Shown piece by piece: positions 19,800-29,729 of a stretch of 64,000 nt of DNA (the first letter of the stretch is position 1; every line of letters starts with the position of its first letter). A model generated the notes under the pieces. It saw only the letters and a program-made list of their open reading frames with translations. It made no database searches and was not told the DNA's origin. Source of the stretch: Marinobacter sp. C7 (GTDB lineage: Bacteria > Pseudomonadota > Gammaproteobacteria > Pseudomonadales > Oleiphilaceae); NCBI RefSeq assembly GCF_022343555.1, contig NZ_JAKQZH010000001.1, positions 620,001 through 684,000 on the forward strand, written 5' to 3'. The position numbers were made by a program, and so were the translations under genes.

Positions 19800-19820
19800 A
19801 TATCAAAAAAATTTGATATA
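19800..19820. promoter_or_regulatory. Operator-like palindrome between regulator and tkt
   Basis: ATATCAAAAAAATTTGATAT, the exact reverse complement of the site at 18718-18737, followed by one more A. It lies 43 nt upstream of the regulator gene start and 175 nt upstream of tkt, so it could mediate autoregulation and possibly affect tkt. Confidence 0.7.
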
Positions 19821-19995
19821 GATTTATCAGGCTTTGAAATCAGGCTGTTTCGGGAATCCACAGGCAAACAATCGTGAAAAGGAAGCAGGCTGATTTGCCC
19901 CGGCACACAGTAATCGGCGAAAATACGCGCCTTATTTTTGATCGCCCTTTGAATCACCACGAATTCTTTTCCTGCAAAACACTGGAGAAACGTCA

Positions 19996-21996
19996 ATGCC
20001 GTCTCGTAAAGATCTCGCCAACGCCATTCGCGCGCTGAGCATGGATGCGGTTCAGAAAGCCAAGTCCGGCCACCCGGGTGCGCCCATGGGTATGGCGGAT
20101 ATCGCCGAGGTGCTGTGGAACGATTACCTCACCCACAACCCGGCCAACCCGCATTGGGCCAACCGTGACCGCTTCGTGCTGTCCAACGGTCACGGTTCCA
20201 TGCTGCAGTATTCTCTGCTGCACCTGAGCGGGTATGACGTTTCCATCGATGACCTGAAGAATTTCCGTCAGCTTCACTCCAAGACTCCGGGGCACCCGGA
20301 ATATGGCTATACGCCGGGCATCGAGACCACCACCGGCCCGCTGGGCCAGGGCATCGCCAATGCCGTCGGTTTTGCGATTGCCGAGAAGTCCCTGGCGGCG
20401 CAGTTCAACCGTCCGGGTCATGACATCGTTGATCACCACACCTACGCATTCCTGGGTGATGGCTGCCTGATGGAAGGCATTTCCCACGAAGTCTGCTCTC
20501 TGGCCGGCACCCTGGGCCTGGGCAAGCTGATCTTCTTCTACGATGACAATGGCATCTCCATCGACGGTGAAGTGGAAGGCTGGTTCACCGACAACACCCC
20601 GCAGCGTTTCGAGTCCTACGGCTGGCAGGTGATCCCGAACGTGGACGGCCACGATGCCGAAGCCATCCGTGCCGCTATCGAGGCAGGCCGCGCCAACACC
20701 GAGCAGCCTACGCTGATCTGCTGCAAGACCATCATCGGTTTCGGCTCGCCGAACAAGCAGGGCAAGGAAAGCTGTCACGGCGCGCCGCTGGGTGATGATG
20801 AAATCTCCCTGACCCGTGAGCAGCTGGGTTGGGAGCATGGCCCGTTCGAGGTGCCGGAAGACATCTACGCTGCCTGGAACGCCAAAGAAAAGGGCGCAGC
20901 GGCGCAGGCAGCTTGGGAAGAGAAGTTCGCGGCCTATGAGAAGGCCGAGCCGGAACTGGCCGCCGAATTCAAGCGCCGCATGGCCGGCGATCTGCCTGCG
21001 GACTTCGCCGAGAAGGCCCAGGCCTACATTCAGGAATGCCAGGACAAGGGCGAGACTGTCGCCTCCCGCAAGGCTTCCCAGAACACCCTGAATGCCTACG
21101 GCCCGCTGCTGCCGGAACTGATGGGCGGCTCTGCCGACCTGGCCGGTTCCAACCTGACCATCTGGAGCGGCACCAAGGGACTCACCAAGGAAGACGCCTC
21201 CGGCAACTACATCTATTACGGGGTGCGTGAGTTCGGTATGGCGGCGATCATGAACGGCATCGCCCTGCACGGCGGTTTCGTGCCCTACGGCGCCACCTTC
21301 CTGATCTTCATGGAATACTGCCGCAACGCAGTGCGCATGGCGGCATTGATGAAGCAGCGCTCCATTTTCGTATTTACCCACGACTCTATCGGTCTCGGCG
21401 AAGACGGCCCGACCCACCAGCCGGTCGAGCAGCTGGCCAGCCTGCGCACCACTCCGAACATGAGCACCTGGCGCCCGGCTGATACCGTGGAATCGGCAGT
21501 GGCCTGGAAAGCCGCACTGGAGCGCAACGACGGACCGACCGCCATGGTCTTCTCCCGTCAGGGTCTGCCGCATCAGGACCGGACCGCCGAGCAGCTGGCC
21601 AACGTGGCCCGGGGTGGCTACATCCTGTCCGACAGCGAAGGCGCGCCGGAGCTGATCCTGATCGCCACCGGCGGCGAAGTGGGCCTGGCCCAGGACGCTG
21701 CCGCCAAGCTGCGCGAGCAGGGCAAAGCCGTCCGTGTCGTCTCCATGCCGTCCACCGACGTGTTCGACGCCCAGAGCGCCGAGTACAAGCAGCAGGTGCT
21801 GCCGCTGGAAGTCACCAACCGCATCGCCGTTGAAGCCGGCATTGCCGACTACTGGTACAAGTACGTTGGCCTCGACGGTCGTGTCGTGGGCATGACCACC
21901 TTCGGCGAGTCCGCACCGGCCGGCGAGCTGTTCAAGGAATTCGGCTTCACCGTCGACAACATCCTGGAAGTCGCTGACGAACTGCTGGACGCCTGA
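19996..21996 (+). CDS. tkt: Transketolase
   Basis: TPP- and Mg-dependent transketolase, 666 aa, full length. It exchanges two-carbon units between sugar phosphates in the pentose phosphate (and Calvin) pathways. Motifs: [19 protein letters not shown], the TPP motif [34 protein letters not shown] and [20 protein letters not shown]. The ATG at 19996 has CTGGAGAAA upstream. Its stop overlaps the next start by one base (TGATG), implying translational coupling with epd. Confidence 0.97.
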   Translation: MPSRKDLANAIRALSMDAVQKAKSGHPGAPMGMADIAEVLWNDYLTHNPANPHWANRDRFVLSNGHGSMLQYSLLHLSGYDVSIDDLKNFRQLHSKTPGHPEYGYTPGIETTTGPLGQGIANAVGFAIAEKSLAAQFNRPGHDIVDHHTYAFLGDGCLMEGISHEVCSLAGTLGLGKLIFFYDDNGISIDGEVEGWFTDNTPQRFESYGWQVIPNVDGHDAEAIRAAIEAGRANTEQPTLICCKTIIGFGSPNKQGKESCHGAPLGDDEISLTREQLGWEHGPFEVPEDIYAAWNAKEKGAAAQAAWEEKFAAYEKAEPELAAEFKRRMAGDLPADFAEKAQAYIQECQDKGETVASRKASQNTLNAYGPLLPELMGGSADLAGSNLTIWSGTKGLTKEDASGNYIYYGVREFGMAAIMNGIALHGGFVPYGATFLIFMEYCRNAVRMAALMKQRSIFVFTHDSIGLGEDGPTHQPVEQLASLRTTPNMSTWRPADTVESAVAWKAALERNDGPTAMVFSRQGLPHQDRTAEQLANVARGGYILSDSEGAPELILIATGGEVGLAQDAAAKLREQGKAVRVVSMPSTDVFDAQSAEYKQQVLPLEVTNRIAVEAGIADYWYKYVGLDGRVVGMTTFGESAPAGELFKEFGFTVDNILEVADELLDA

Positions 21997-23048
21997 TGAG
22001 CAACTCAAAGCCTTTTCGGATCGCCATCAACGGATACGGCCGGATCGGCCAGTGCGTGTTGCGGGCGCTCTATGAAAATGGCTATCGCGACCACCTTCAG
22101 GTGGTCGCGATCAACGAGTTGTCGGATATCGATACCATCGCCCATCTGACCCGCTACGACTCGACCCACGGCCGTTTCCGCGGGGGAATTGCGGTTGAGG
22201 GGGATAACCTGATCGTCGACGGCGATCGCATCCGCGTGTTGCGCCACCCGGACCCTGCTGATCTGCCCTGGCGTTTGCTCGATGTCGATCTGGTGCTGGA
22301 ATGCTCCGGATCCTATTCGGACCGGGGAACGGCCCAGAAACACATCGATGCCGGCGCGCAACGGCTGCTGTTCTCCCAGCCCGCGGAGTCGGATGTCGAC
22401 CGCACCGTAGTATTCGGAATCAATGACGGCGAGCTGACCGGCGAAGATGTGATCGTTGCCGCAGGCTCCTGCACCACCAATTGCCTGGTGCCGTTGATCA
22501 AGGTACTGGATGACGCCTTCGGCGTGGAGCAGGGGAGCACCACCACTATCCACGCCGCCATGAATGACCAACCGGTAATCGACGCCTACCACCATCAGGA
22601 CCTCCGCCGCACCCGCAGCGCCCTGCACAACATCGTGCCGGTGGAGACGGGCCTGGCCCGCGGAATCGAACGCCTCCTGCCTCATATGGAAGGCAGGTTC
22701 AGCTCCGTGGCCATGCGCGTACCTACCCTGAATGTCTCGGCAATCGATATGGTCGTTAATGTGGGCACCGCCACATCGGTCGAAGCCGTTAACATGTTGT
22801 TAGAGAGCACCGCAGGGGGCCCGTTAAAAGGTATCCTCGGCTACACCGACGAACTGCTGGCCAGCTCCGACTTCAACCACGATGCCCACTCCGGCATTGT
22901 CGACGGCGGCCAGACGAGGGTAACCGGCGGCACCATGGTGAAAGTGTTGTGCTGGTTCGATAACGAGTGGGGATTTGCCAACCGGATGCTGGATGTCAGC
23001 CAGCGTTGGCTGAGCAAGGCCGAAAATGGGGCTGCCCCCGGGAGTTGA
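21996..23048 (+). CDS. epd: Erythrose-4-phosphate dehydrogenase (GAPDH family)
   Basis: GAPDH-fold dehydrogenase, 350 aa. Rossmann motif INGYGRIGQCVLRAL at the N-terminus; the catalytic Cys in AAGSCTTNCLVPLIK with the His downstream in the TTTIHAAMNDQP region. The tkt-epd-pgk-fba order and sequence features favour Epd, which oxidises erythrose 4-phosphate to 4-phosphoerythronate for PLP synthesis, over glycolytic GAPDH; a GAPDH role cannot be excluded. Coupled to tkt by a TGATG overlap. Confidence 0.88.
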   Translation: MSNSKPFRIAINGYGRIGQCVLRALYENGYRDHLQVVAINELSDIDTIAHLTRYDSTHGRFRGGIAVEGDNLIVDGDRIRVLRHPDPADLPWRLLDVDLVLECSGSYSDRGTAQKHIDAGAQRLLFSQPAESDVDRTVVFGINDGELTGEDVIVAAGSCTTNCLVPLIKVLDDAFGVEQGSTTTIHAAMNDQPVIDAYHHQDLRRTRSALHNIVPVETGLARGIERLLPHMEGRFSSVAMRVPTLNVSAIDMVVNVGTATSVEAVNMLLESTAGGPLKGILGYTDELLASSDFNHDAHSGIVDGGQTRVTGGTMVKVLCWFDNEWGFANRMLDVSQRWLSKAENGAAPGS

Positions 23049-23057
23049 TCTGAAAAT

Positions 23058-23148
23058 GGGGTCAGATGAAGGCTTTCATCTGACCCCGGGGCCACTGACC
23101 AGGCTCTGCGCTATATCAGGGGTCTGATGAAGACTTTCATCTGACCCC
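23058..23148. repeat. Two 30-bp palindromic repeats between epd and pgk
   Basis: Copies at 23058-23087 (GGGGTCAGATGAA type) and 23119-23148 (GGGGTCTGATGAA, mutated left arm), starts 61 nt apart. The first begins 10 nt after the epd stop codon, the second ends 38 nt before pgk. Confidence 0.9.
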
Positions 23149-23186
23149 AAGTTCACTGAACAACCGCAAAATTTAAGGACGAACAC

Positions 23187-24347
23187 ATGGCCATCAAGAA
23201 AATGACTGACCTGGACCTCGCCGGCAAGCGGGTCCTGATCCGCGAAGACCTCAACGTGCCGGTCAAAGACGGCAAGGTAACCAGCGACGCCCGCATCCGC
23301 GCCTCCCTGCCGACCATCAAGGCAGCGAAAGACGCCGGCGCCAAAGTCATGCTGATGTCCCACCTGGGTCGCCCGGAAGAGGGTGTCTATGACGAGGCCT
23401 CCTCCATGAAGCCGGTCGCCGACCACCTGACCCGGGTCCTCGGCCAGGAAGTGCGCCTGATCAAGGATTACCTGAACGGCGTAGACGTAGCCGACGGCGA
23501 AGTCGTCCTGTTCGAGAACGTCCGCTTCAACAAGGGTGAGAAGAAAGACGACGAAGAACTGTCCAAAAAGTACGCCGCCCTGTGCGACGTCTACGTCATG
23601 GACGCCTTCGGCACCGCCCACCGCGCCCAGGCCTCCACCCACGGCGTCGCCAAATACGCCCCTGAATCCTGTGCGGGGCCTCTGCTGGCCGCCGAACTCG
23701 AAGCCCTCGGCAAGGCCCTCGACAACCCGGCCAAACCGGTCGTGGCCATCGTCGGCGGTTCCAAGGTCTCCACCAAGCTGGACGTCCTCAACGCCCTGGA
23801 AAAAGTCTGCGACCAGATCATCGTTGGCGGCGGCATCGCCAACACCTTCCTGGCCGCAGCCGGAAACCCGGTCGGCAAGTCCCTGTGCGAACACGACCTG
23901 ATCGACACGGCTAAGGACATAGCCTCCCGCGTAGAAATCCCGCTGCCGGTTGACGTAGTCGTCGCCCCGGAATTCGGCGAAAACGCCCCCGCGACGACCA
24001 AGAAGATCGCTGATGTTACCGAAGAGGACATGATCCTGGACGTTGGCCCTGAAACCGCTGGCAAATTTGCCGAGCTGCTGAAGAACGCCAAAACCATCCT
24101 CTGGAACGGCCCGGTCGGCGTCTTCGAGTTCGACCAGTTCGGCAACGGCACCAAGGCCCTGGCCGAAGCCATCGCCCAGAGCGACGCCTTCTCCCTGGCC
24201 GGCGGTGGTGACACCGTCGCCGCCGTTGACAAGTACGGCGTTGCTGACAAAATTTCATACATCTCCACCGGCGGAGGCGCGTTCCTGGAATTCGTGGAAG
24301 GCAAGACACTGCCGGCAGTAGCAGTACTGGAAGAGCGTGGCGTGTAA
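23187..24347 (+). CDS. pgk: Phosphoglycerate kinase
   Basis: Monomeric glycolytic kinase, 386 aa, typical of bacterial Pgk; interconverts 1,3-bisphosphoglycerate and 3-phosphoglycerate. Motifs: [75 protein letters not shown] and [19 protein letters not shown] at 23187 in GGACGAACACATGG. Likely cotranscribed with tkt-epd unless the intervening repeats terminate. Confidence 0.97.
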   Translation: MAIKKMTDLDLAGKRVLIREDLNVPVKDGKVTSDARIRASLPTIKAAKDAGAKVMLMSHLGRPEEGVYDEASSMKPVADHLTRVLGQEVRLIKDYLNGVDVADGEVVLFENVRFNKGEKKDDEELSKKYAALCDVYVMDAFGTAHRAQASTHGVAKYAPESCAGPLLAAELEALGKALDNPAKPVVAIVGGSKVSTKLDVLNALEKVCDQIIVGGGIANTFLAAAGNPVGKSLCEHDLIDTAKDIASRVEIPLPVDVVVAPEFGENAPATTKKIADVTEEDMILDVGPETAGKFAELLKNAKTILWNGPVGVFEFDQFGNGTKALAEAIAQSDAFSLAGGGDTVAAVDKYGVADKISYISTGGGAFLEFVEGKTLPAVAVLEERGV

Positions 24348-24398
24348 GGCAAGAACATAGATTCTGAGCGACGCCAGCAACAAAGTCAGAATCGCAAG

Positions 24399-24584
24399 GA
24401 GGGTGAGGCAGGTCCTTCGTGGAATCTCGAAGGCCAGGGAAGGCCTGAGAGAAGCGCACATGGGTAAGGCAAGCGTTTTTGAAGCGGAGCTTCATGCGCA
24501 GCCGAACGACAGCAATCTGTGATTGCTGGCCGGACCCCGCGAGGGGTGCTCGTAGCGGTTCCACGAAGGACCTGCCTCACCCTC
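24399..24584. repeat. Long hairpin with conserved loop, copy 4 of 5, loop interrupted
   Basis: Arms GAGGGTGAGGCAGGTCCTTC (24399-24418, continuing GTGGA) and the complement at 24560-24584 pair perfectly over 25 bp. The minus-strand loop begins CGCTACGAGCACC and later has CCATGTGCGCTT and GGCCTTCCCTGGCC, but an extra ~80 nt (about 24463-24545) separates the two parts. This fills most of the pgk-fba gap. Confidence 0.85.
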
Positions 24585-24667
24585 CGCAGCAGACTCCCAA
24601 GTCCTGAGACAAGAGTCTGAAGCAAAACAGAATTCAAACATCCTAAATCCAACGAAGGAGACAACCC

Positions 24668-25732
24668 ATGGCCCTGATTTCGATGCGGCAACTTCTGGAC
24701 CACGCCGCCGAGCACGGTTACGGTGTGCCAGCCTTTAACGTAAACAACCTCGAGCAGATGCGCGCTATCATGGAAGCTGCTGACAAGACCGACTCCCCGG
24801 TTATCGTCCAGGCCTCCGCAGGTGCCCGCAAATACGCCGGCGCGCCGTTCCTGCGCCACCTGATCCTGGCTGCGATCGAGGAATTCCCGCACATCCCGGT
24901 CGTCATGCACCAGGACCACGGCACCAGCCCCGCCGTGTGCCAGCGCTCCATCCAGCTGGGCTTCAGCTCCGTCATGATGGACGGCTCCCTGGGTGAAGAC
25001 GGCAAGACCCCGACCGACTACGAATACAACGTCGACGTCACTCGTCGCACCGTTGAAATGGCCCACGCCTGTGGTGTTTCCGTAGAAGGTGAGCTGGGTT
25101 GCCTGGGCTCTCTGGAAACCGGCCAGGCCGGCGAAGAAGACGGCATCGGCGCCGAAGGTACCCTGGACCACAGCCAGATGCTGACCGACCCGGAAGAAGC
25201 CGCGGACTTCGTCAAGAAGACCCACGTGGACGCCCTGGCCATCGCCATCGGCACCAGCCACGGCGCCTACAAGTTCACCCGTCCGCCCACCGGCGACATC
25301 CTGGCCATCGACCGTATCAAGGAGATCCACGCCCGGATCCCGGACACCCACCTGGTCATGCACGGCTCCAGCTCCGTTCCCCAGGAGTGGCTGCAGATCA
25401 TCAACGAATACGGTGGTGAGATCCCGGAAACCTACGGCGTACCGGTTGAGGAAATCGTCGAAGGCATCAAGCACGGCGTGCGCAAGGTCAACATCGACAC
25501 CGACCTCCGCCTGGCCTCTACCGGCGCGGTCCGTCGCTTCCTGGCCCAGAACACCGCCGAGTTCGACCCGCGTAAATACCTGAAGGAAACCATGAAGGCC
25601 ATGACTGAAGTCTGCGTGGCCCGCTATGAAGCCTTCGGTACCGCCGGCAACGCCAGCAAGATCAATCCGATCAACCTCGAGCGTATGTTCGAGCGGTATG
25701 CGGCTGGCGAGCTGGATCCGAAGATCAAGTAA
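24668..25732 (+). CDS. fba: Class II fructose-bisphosphate aldolase, Calvin-cycle subtype
   Basis: Zn-dependent class II aldolase of 354 aa, cleaving fructose 1,6-bisphosphate (or sedoheptulose 1,7-bisphosphate). N-terminus [20 protein letters not shown] matches the subtype first described from cbb operons. Metal and substrate motifs: [13 protein letters not shown] (His ligand), [37 protein letters not shown], and [10 protein letters not shown]. Good GAAGGAG site before the ATG. No RuBisCO or PRK genes are in the window, so glycolysis/gluconeogenesis is the default role. Confidence 0.94.
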   Translation: MALISMRQLLDHAAEHGYGVPAFNVNNLEQMRAIMEAADKTDSPVIVQASAGARKYAGAPFLRHLILAAIEEFPHIPVVMHQDHGTSPAVCQRSIQLGFSSVMMDGSLGEDGKTPTDYEYNVDVTRRTVEMAHACGVSVEGELGCLGSLETGQAGEEDGIGAEGTLDHSQMLTDPEEAADFVKKTHVDALAIAIGTSHGAYKFTRPPTGDILAIDRIKEIHARIPDTHLVMHGSSSVPQEWLQIINEYGGEIPETYGVPVEEIVEGIKHGVRKVNIDTDLRLASTGAVRRFLAQNTAEFDPRKYLKETMKAMTEVCVARYEAFGTAGNASKINPINLERMFERYAAGELDPKIK

Positions 25733-25747
25733 GCCCTCGAGCCGATC

Positions 25748-25775
25748 GTCCCCGCTGCCTGACGGTTGCGGGGAC
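25748..25775 (+). terminator. Hairpin after fba
   Basis: GTCCCCGC and GCGGGGAC arms (8 bp) around a 12-nt loop start 15 nt after the fba stop codon. No strong T tract follows, so Rho-independent action is uncertain, but position fits the operon end. Confidence 0.6.
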
Positions 25776-25907
25776 TGATCGGGGCTCCGGCCCTGACCTG
25801 CCTCAAGTAAGTACCAGCCCGCCCTTGTAATTTCCCGAACCTCATCAAATATAGTGGTTAGCAAACGAGCAAAAGCTCAGAACGATTAACCAGTGGTGAG
25901 GACCGTA

Positions 25908-26879
25908 ATGGAATTCAAAGACTATTACGCCGTACTCGGTGTGAGTGAGTCTGCCACCCCCGAGGAAATCAAGAAGGCCTACCGCAAGCTGGCGCGGAAG
26001 TACCATCCGGATGTCAGCAAGGAAGAGAAAGCCGACGAAAAGTTCAAGGACGTCGGCGAGGCCTATGAAGTCCTGAAAGACCCGGAGAAGCGGGCCGAAT
26101 ACGACCAGTTGCGCAAATACGGCGCCCGGGGCGATGGTTCGTTTGAACCACCACCCGGCTGGCAGAGTGCTTCCGGCTTTGGCGGTGGTGGCTTCACGGA
26201 TGCCGATGCCAGCCAGTTCAGCGACTTCTTCGAGGAGATCTTCGGCGGCGGCCGCCGGGGTGGGTTCTCCGGTGGCTTTGGCGGTGGCGGGTTCCGTCAG
26301 AACATGCGCATGCGTGGTGAAGACGTGAATGCCCGGCTCGCCCTGTTCCTGGAGGAAGCGTTTCATGGCTGCGAGAAGCAGGTGTCGTTCACCGTGCACG
26401 AGGCGGACGAACACGGCCGCGTGATCCCTCGACAAAAGACCCTGAAGGTGAAGATCCCCGCCGGCATGCGTGAAGGCCAGCATATTCGCCTGAAGGGCCA
26501 GGGTTCACCCGGAATTGGTGGAGGTGAGCCCGGGGATCTGTTCATCGAGATCGAGTTTGCGCCGCACCCCCATTTCACAGTGGAAGGGCGTGATGTGCTG
26601 ATCACGGTGCCGGTGGCTCCCTGGGAGGCGGCACTGGGAGCCACTGTGACTGTTCCCACTGTCGGCTCGAAGGTCAATGTGAAGGTGCCGAAAGGCTCCA
26701 CCAGCGGCCGCAAGCTGCGGCTCAAGGGCAAGGGCTTCCCCGGCAAGCATCCGGGCGACCAGATTGTGGTCCTGCAGGTGGCCATGCCCGAAAAGCATAC
26801 GCCCGAGGCGGAAAAGCTCTACGAGCAGCTGGCCGAGGCCGAGAAGAACTTCAACCCACGCAGCAAGCTCCATGTCTGA
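25908..26879 (+). CDS. cbpA: Curved DNA-binding protein / DnaJ-like co-chaperone
   Basis: Type II J-domain protein (323 aa), co-chaperone for DnaK and nucleoid-associated in E. coli. J domain at residues 1-70 with [20 protein letters not shown] and HPD in [11 protein letters not shown]; then a Gly/Phe-rich region ([14 protein letters not shown] and SGGFGGGGF) and two DnaJ C-terminal beta domains; no zinc finger. I start at the ATG 25908 with GAGGACC upstream rather than the GTG at 25893. Followed 13 nt later by its modulator gene cbpM. Confidence 0.94.
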   Translation: MEFKDYYAVLGVSESATPEEIKKAYRKLARKYHPDVSKEEKADEKFKDVGEAYEVLKDPEKRAEYDQLRKYGARGDGSFEPPPGWQSASGFGGGGFTDADASQFSDFFEEIFGGGRRGGFSGGFGGGGFRQNMRMRGEDVNARLALFLEEAFHGCEKQVSFTVHEADEHGRVIPRQKTLKVKIPAGMREGQHIRLKGQGSPGIGGGEPGDLFIEIEFAPHPHFTVEGRDVLITVPVAPWEAALGATVTVPTVGSKVNVKVPKGSTSGRKLRLKGKGFPGKHPGDQIVVLQVAMPEKHTPEAEKLYEQLAEAEKNFNPRSKLHV

Positions 26880-26892
26880 GCGGGAGTAGGGA

Positions 26893-27237
26893 ATGACCAG
26901 GCAAGATCAGATTCTGACCGTGGAAGTGGTGGATTCCGAAGGCGGTACCTTTACCCTGCGCGAGATTTGCGAGCGGGGTGACTGCCACGCCGAGTTCGTC
27001 ATCAAACTGGTGAATTACGGCGTCATCACGCCGATTGAAGATGTTCCGGAGACAGCCCAGTGGCAGTTCGATGTTGCCGCACTGAGCCGCCTGCACAAGG
27101 CCATGCGGCTTCAGCGCGACCTCAAGATCAACTTGCCGGGCCTGGCCATGTCCCTGGACCTGCTGGACGAAGTTCAGGAAATGCGCCGGGAGGTGGATCG
27201 GTTGAATCGGCAGTTGCGGCACCTGCTGGGAGAGTGA
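26893..27237 (+). CDS. cbpM: Chaperone modulator CbpM
   Basis: Small MerR-like helix-turn-helix protein (114 aa) that binds the J domain of CbpA and blocks its DNA binding and co-chaperone action. Sequence: TLREICERGDCHAEFVIKLV at the N-terminal recognition region and a C-terminal coiled-coil-like helix EVQEMRREVDRLNRQLRHLL. Cotranscribed with cbpA, as in most bacteria that have the pair. Confidence 0.9.
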   Translation: MTRQDQILTVEVVDSEGGTFTLREICERGDCHAEFVIKLVNYGVITPIEDVPETAQWQFDVAALSRLHKAMRLQRDLKINLPGLAMSLDLLDEVQEMRREVDRLNRQLRHLLGE

Positions 27238-27251
27238 GGTAGCCTGAGAAA

Positions 27252-27412
27252 GGGGTCAGAAGAAGGCTTTCTTCAGACCCCGACTTGGCGGCTAACGCCC
27301 GAGCCCGATGAACCCCAGGGGTCAGAAGAAAGCGTTCTTCTGACCCCAATCTGGCGGCTATTTCCGGGGCCGGTCAACCTCCGGGGTCAGATGAAGGCGT
27401 TCATCTGACCCC
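27252..27412. repeat. Three 30-bp palindromic repeats after cbpM
   Basis: Copies at 27252-27281 (GAAGAA, imperfect right arm CTTCAGACCCC), 27318-27347 (GAAGAA) and 27383-27412 (GATGAA), starts 65-66 nt apart. The spacers share CTTGGCGGCTAA / TCTGGCGGCTAT text, so the repeated unit is longer than the palindrome. Confidence 0.9.
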
Positions 27413-27424
27413 ATCTTCACCCGC

Positions 27425-27601
27425 CTATTTCCCGTCCTTCTCCAGAGCCTGCAACTCCGCGTAAATCTTCTCCGCCTCCTCCATCAGCGTCCCATGGGTC
27501 CGTAAATCCCCATTGCGCTGCGCATGAAGCGCCTTGGCCAGCTTGTCCTCGTAGGCTTTCTTCAGTTTCTTTTTCGGATCACTCTTCAGGAATCCCAGCA
27601 T
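27425..27601 (-). CDS. Small basic protein, DUF6435-like
   Basis: A 58-aa open frame translated directly from the reverse strand. It starts MLGFLKSDPKKKLKKAYEDK, continues ALHAQRNGDLR and ends with the helical EEAEKIYAELQALEKDGK. This pattern matches what I remember of the small DUF6435 family (M-x-F-L-K-x-DP-KKKL). It lies between repeats at 27412 and 27665 on the strand opposite to cbpM. No function is known. The upstream sequence is GATCGGGGAAAATG, a weak ribosome site. Confidence 0.72.
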   Translation of the reverse strand: MLGFLKSDPKKKLKKAYEDKLAKALHAQRNGDLRTHGTLMEEAEKIYAELQALEKDGK

Positions 27602-27664
27602 CATTTTCCCCGATCAGTTGTACCTGAGAAGGGTACGCCCGGTGCGGGGAATGGTTCACAAACA

Positions 27665-27694
27665 GGGGTCAGAAGAAAGCCTTCTTCTGACCCC
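27665..27694. repeat. Single 30-bp palindromic repeat
   Basis: GGGGTCAGAAGAA ... TTCTTCTGACCCC with a central AGCC. It is followed by AACTTGATGGCTAT and AAGCTGGCGGCCAT, degenerate spacer text seen next to other copies, between the small DUF6435-like gene and the nitronate monooxygenase gene. Confidence 0.9.
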
Positions 27695-27759
27695 AACTTG
27701 ATGGCTATCCCCCCGACCCGGCCAACCCCAAGCTGGCGGCCATCCCCGGCTTAGGCCCT

Positions 27760-28725
27760 TTAGCCGCAAACCCGGTTGCGAGCGTCGCGATATTCCCGGG
27801 CCAGCCGCTCCACAAGCTCCGCGACCCCGAGCACATCGTGGATCTGACTCACCCCCTGACCGGCGGACCAGACGGTCTTCCAGGCCTTGGCCTCATCATC
27901 TACCGGCTTCAGCTTCTCACCGTAATTGATGTCGCCAGCCTGGCTGAGTTTGTCCATGTCATAACCCGCCGCCTCCAGGCTCTGGCGCATGAAGCTGGCG
28001 GGCACGCCGGAGACGGCCGGGGTGTGAACGATATCGGCCGACACGGCCTCGATGATCATATTCCGGTAGGCGTCTTCGGCCTGCGATTCCGTGGTGTTGA
28101 TGAACCGGGTGCCCACATAGGCCAGATCTGCGCCCAGTGCCTGGGCCGCGAGGATGTCCTCGCCATGGGAGAGGCCACCGGCAAGCAGGATGGTGCCGTC
28201 GAATACCTCCCGGATTTCATGGACCAGTACAAACGGATTGATGGTTCCCGCATGGCCCCCGGCGCCGGCCGCCACGGCGATGATGCCATCCACACCGGCT
28301 TCGGCCGCCTTGCGGGCATGCTTCTGGTTGGTGACATCGTGGAACACCAGCCCGCCATAACTGTGCACAGCATCCACCACCTGGCTGGCTGCCCCCAGGG
28401 AGGTGATCACTATCGGCACCTTGTGCTTCACGCACAGTTCCAGATCTTCCTGCCAGCGCGGGTTGCTGCGATGGACAATGAGGTTCACTGCCCAGGGGGC
28501 CACCTTTGTTGTCGGGTTGTCCCTGCCAAAGCGGCCAAGTTCTTCGTGCATCTGCACCAGCCACTGTTCGAAGCCCTCGCTGGTGCGCTGGTTCAGTGCC
28601 GGAAAGCTCCCCACGATACCTTGTTTGCAGCAAGCCAGAGCCAGCTCCGGGCCGGAAATGAGGAACATGGGAGCCGCCACAAGGGGCAGGGACAGCGAAT
28701 CGGCAAGCGAGGAGGGCAATGGCAT
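27760..28725 (-). CDS. Nitronate monooxygenase (NMO/2-nitropropane dioxygenase family)
   Basis: FMN-dependent TIM-barrel enzyme of 321 aa, the usual length. N-terminus LVAAPMFLISGPELALACC with the FMN-contacting APM, then VGSFPALNQRT, VITSLGAASQVVDAV, FHDVTNQKHARKAAEAGVDG, AAGAGGHAGTINPF (phosphate binding, with a His in the family's active-site region) and ILLAGGLSHGEDILAAQALG. It likely oxidises alkyl nitronates such as 3-nitropropionate. Stands alone, divergent from the DsbA-like gene. Confidence 0.9.
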   Translation of the reverse strand: MPLPSSLADSLSLPLVAAPMFLISGPELALACCKQGIVGSFPALNQRTSEGFEQWLVQMHEELGRFGRDNPTTKVAPWAVNLIVHRSNPRWQEDLELCVKHKVPIVITSLGAASQVVDAVHSYGGLVFHDVTNQKHARKAAEAGVDGIIAVAAGAGGHAGTINPFVLVHEIREVFDGTILLAGGLSHGEDILAAQALGADLAYVGTRFINTTESQAEDAYRNMIIEAVSADIVHTPAVSGVPASFMRQSLEAAGYDMDKLSQAGDINYGEKLKPVDDEAKAWKTVWSAGQGVSQIHDVLGVAELVERLAREYRDARNRVCG

Positions 28726-28851
28726 GGCATTTCCTTAATTTTTATCGGAACTTTTGTAGGATATAAAGGATCTTAGCGTGCCTCGGCCTCCGTGGAAACG
28801 ACGGACGGCCCATTGGATCGGAACACTCAAAAACGAAAAGGGAGCCCTGAC

Positions 28852-29580
28852 ATGGGTGAAGCGAAGCGTCGCAAGCAAACCGGAGCACCATCTCCCCACA
28901 GGTCCGGCATCCGGGTTGCCATCATCGGTAGTGTCGTTGTTATTGCCATCGCCGTCGTCGTTGGTCTGTATTTGCTGACTGCGGCACCACAGCCAACCTC
29001 TGATGATTTGCCTACGGCGGCACCCGATGCCCAACCGTTCCCGTCACATCTGGACGAGTACGGCGTCTCCGTCGGTGATGAAAACGCTCCGGTTGTGGTC
29101 CGGGAGTTCGCCGACTATCAGTGCCCGGCCTGCGCGCGCTTCTCCGAGGCTACCCAGCGCTTGAAACAGGAGTACGTTGAATCGGGTCAGGTCCGCTTTG
29201 TCTATTTCGATCTGCCGCTGCAACAGCATCAAAACGCCATGCCTGCGGCACTGGCCGCCCGCTGCGCCGGTGTTCAGGACGCTTACTGGCAGATGCACGA
29301 CAAACTTTTTGCCTCCCAGACCGAGTGGAGCGGATCGAACGATCCGGAGGCAACCTTCACCCGGTATGCCGGTGACCTCGGCTTGAACGAGCGCCGTTTC
29401 CAGAACTGCATGGAATCGCAGCTGTACCGCGAGGATGTCGAGCAGAGCCGACAGGTGGCTGTGCAGATGCGGGCGATGGGAACGCCGACGGTGTATGTAG
29501 ACAACATCAAACTGACCCGGCCCGGCTGGGGCCAGCTCTCTGCCGTGGTTGAGCGTGAATTGAATGCTGGCGACAACTGA
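28852..29580 (+). CDS. Membrane-anchored DsbA-like thioredoxin-fold protein
   Basis: 242 aa. A short basic N-terminus (MGEAKRRKQ) precedes one membrane helix ([20 protein letters not shown]) and a Thioredoxin_4/DsbA-type domain whose active site is CPAC in [12 protein letters not shown]; the cis-Pro loop is [10 protein letters not shown]. This topology puts the catalytic domain in the periplasm. I chose the ATG at 28852 (GGGAGCC upstream) because the longer frame from 28792 adds unrelated residues. Disulfide oxidase or isomerase role is inferred. Confidence 0.86.
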   Translation: MGEAKRRKQTGAPSPHRSGIRVAIIGSVVVIAIAVVVGLYLLTAAPQPTSDDLPTAAPDAQPFPSHLDEYGVSVGDENAPVVVREFADYQCPACARFSEATQRLKQEYVESGQVRFVYFDLPLQQHQNAMPAALAARCAGVQDAYWQMHDKLFASQTEWSGSNDPEATFTRYAGDLGLNERRFQNCMESQLYREDVEQSRQVAVQMRAMGTPTVYVDNIKLTRPGWGQLSAVVERELNAGDN

Positions 29581-29729
29581 AACGTAGCCAACAGGCAGGC
29601 GGGCAGAGCTCTGCGGCCACCCCTGACTTGCGAAGTGCTCCAGGTTGGTTAAACTTTGCGCCCTCGCGAAACCCGCGATTGAACCGAACCCATGCTCCGG
29701 ATTTACGATCCGGCCCGCAGGAGATAACC

